Shown here in pieces: positions 63,039 through 64,000 of a stretch of DNA of 64,000 bases (within the stretch, counting starts at the first letter, position 1; each line of letters starts with the position of its first letter). Source of the stretch: Streptomyces microflavus. GTDB taxonomy: Bacteria; Actinomycetota; Actinomycetes; Streptomycetales; Streptomycetaceae. The notes under the pieces were generated by a model that was not told the origin of the DNA, did not search any database, and saw only the letters and a program-made list of their open reading frames with translations. Where the stretch lies: NCBI RefSeq assembly GCF_014650075.1, contig NZ_BMUG01000011.1, positions 1 through 64,000 of the forward strand, written 5' to 3'. Position numbers and translations under genes: made by a program.

Positions 63039-63482
63039 TCAGCTCTGGTTGAAGAATCCGTCGGCCTTGCGGCCGGCGGATTCCCCGGCGACCACCTGGG
63101 TGTCGGCCGGGGAGAGCAGGAAGACCCGGGTGGCCACCCGGTCGATCGAACCGCGCAGGCCGAAGATCAGCCCGGCGGCGAAGTCCACCACACGCTTGGC
63201 GTCGGCGGGGTCCATGGCCGTGAGGTTGACGATGACCGGGACGCCGTCCCGGAAGAGCTCACCGATGGCCCGTGCGTCCCGGAAGCTGTCCGGGGTCACC
63301 GTGGCGATCCGGCGGTCCTGCTGCTCGGCCGTCTCGGCGGCCACCTGCACCCGGGGGTCGGTGACCCAGGCCTGGTTGCCCGTGCCCGTCTCCGTACCCT
63401 CGGCGTACTCGTCGTCGTAGTACCGCTCGTCGTTGTCCTCTACGAGGCCCAGCCACGCACTCGCCTTGCGCACCGATCCCAT
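63039..63482 (-). CDS. sflA: SepF-like cell-division protein SflA
   Basis: 147 aa from ATG 63482 with GAGAGGAGG upstream. The N-terminal amphipathic helix (MGSVRKASAWLGLVED), an acidic linker (NDERYYDDEYAEG) and the SepF core: RIATVTPDSFRDARAIGELF, GVPVIVNLTAMDPADAKRVV and DFAAGLIFGLRGSIDRVATR. SepF tethers FtsZ to membrane. Streptomyces carries SepF plus SflA and SflB; I recall SflA as the copy at this position (S. coelicolor SCO1749), which is memory, not search. Confidence 0.88.
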   Translation of the reverse strand: MGSVRKASAWLGLVEDNDERYYDDEYAEGTETGTGNQAWVTDPRVQVAAETAEQQDRRIATVTPDSFRDARAIGELFRDGVPVIVNLTAMDPADAKRVVDFAAGLIFGLRGSIDRVATRVFLLSPADTQVVAGESAGRKADGFFNQS

Positions 63483-63793
63483 GGACGCCTCCTCTCAACC
63501 GCGGTTCCTTGGTGTTCCGCATCTCTTTCGTATCCCTATGGTCGTCCATGATGCGGATACCGCGCCAAGTGGATAGTCGCCGCACAGGTGATTCGTGACG
63601 TTACTGGTGCAGAACATGTGGCGGTTCGTCAAGGTTCCTCCTGCATAAGGCCGGTCCCGATGGGAAAATATGATGCGCCGGTCCGTACGGGTGACATGGG
63701 GGACGTACGGGTGAACGGATCGCCCGATACGATGCACGGCGCTCAGGTGTGCGAGCGGCGCGCACCGGCTGGAACGGCTCGCGGGGGATCGTC
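63483..63793. other. Intergenic region with direct repeats
   Basis: 311 bp between divergent genes. CGTACGGGTGA occurs at 63684-63694 and again at 63704-63714, 20 bp apart, upstream of TACGAT (63728-63733). An AT-rich patch lies at 63660-63675. No gene is supported. Confidence 0.45.
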
Positions 63794-64000
63794 GTGTTCG
63801 GAATCGTGAGGCCCTGTACCCATCGGCTCTCCGAAGGTCTGCGGACCGAGTGGATGGCCCATCTCTGCGGTCTCTGCCTGGCCCTGAGGGCGGATCACGG
63901 GCAGTTCGCCCGAATTGTCACCAACTATGACGGTCTGATCGTCTCCGTCCTGACGGAGGCTCAGACGGGGGCCACCCCGGCCGGCCGGCGCACCGCCGGT
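63794..64000 (+). CDS. DUF5685-like protein (partial, continues past the window)
   Basis: 69 codons from GTG 63794 with GCGGGGG upstream. Begins VFGIVRPCTHRLSEGLRTEW, then HLCGLCLALRADHGQFARIV and TNYDGLIVSVLTEAQ. The C...C..C pattern and the MFGxxRPC start match a family found next to sflA in streptomycetes. Function unknown. The 3' end is outside the window. Confidence 0.78.
   Translation, partial: MFGIVRPCTHRLSEGLRTEWMAHLCGLCLALRADHGQFARIVTNYDGLIVSVLTEAQTGATPAGRRTAG

Overview
The window is high-GC actinobacterial DNA and almost certainly comes from a Streptomyces chromosome. Codons are strongly GC-ending, start codons are often GTG or TTG, and mRNAs that appear leaderless are common (a TAnnnT -10 about 6-9 nt before the start codon). 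The gene order also fits. From memory, the tlyA-nadK-recN ... pyrG-nudix ... parA-like-scpA-scpB-rluB ... cmk-der core matches the Mycobacterium tuberculosis block around Rv1691-Rv1713, and the sflA (sepF-like) gene near the right end matches Streptomyces synteny. No database was searched; assignments rest on motifs and remembered family knowledge.

Layout. 1-325: 3' tip of a 23S rRNA gene, a 5S rRNA gene and the rRNA operon terminator. 393-8576: a TPR protein with a long Arg/Gly/Asp repeat region, a DUF1015 protein, a HAD phosphatase, an iron-box-controlled siderophore ABC ATPase, an SCP2-like protein, then tlyA and nadK. 8678-12585: recN, an MraY/WecA-like membrane transferase and a GT4 glycosyltransferase. 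12628-28048: an accessory island for organosulfur use. It holds a PucR-type regulator, a TauD/AtsK-type dioxygenase, a ROK regulator, a cysteine-containing leader peptide, a five-component oligopeptide-type ABC importer (both ATPases fused), a formylglycine-generating enzyme and two type I sulfatases. 28090-31211: a divergent MerR/aminotransferase pair and a GH15 enzyme.

31633-42765: pyrG, a nudix hydrolase, a STAND/TPR ATPase, alanine dehydrogenase, and the parA-like/RHH-like/scpA/scpB/rluB chromosome-maintenance block. 42852-46406: an NAD-salvage operon (pnuC-nadR-nrtR-ADP-ribosylglycohydrolase) behind a near-perfect NrtR operator. It is followed by a small gene broken by one extra G. 46685-53579: a nucleotidyltransferase, a Rieske lipoprotein, a DUF1304 protein with a TetR regulator, aroH-type chorismate mutase, tyrA, cmk, plsC-like and der. 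53650-64000: two unknown proteins, a GT4 glycosyltransferase, a WYL regulator, an I78-like peptide, a PAP2 phosphatase, a DHA2 efflux pump, an acyl-CoA dehydrogenase, sflA and the start of a further gene.

How it fits together. The most system-like part is 14390-28048. I read it as import of a sulfated or sulfonated compound, sulfate release by two FGly-dependent sulfatases that lack signal peptides, local maturation by the adjacent FGE, and control both by a ROK repressor (substrate) and by translation of a Cys-containing leader peptide (cysteine supply). The substrate is unknown. The second coherent system is the NrtR operon, where the repressor gene sits inside the operon it probably controls.
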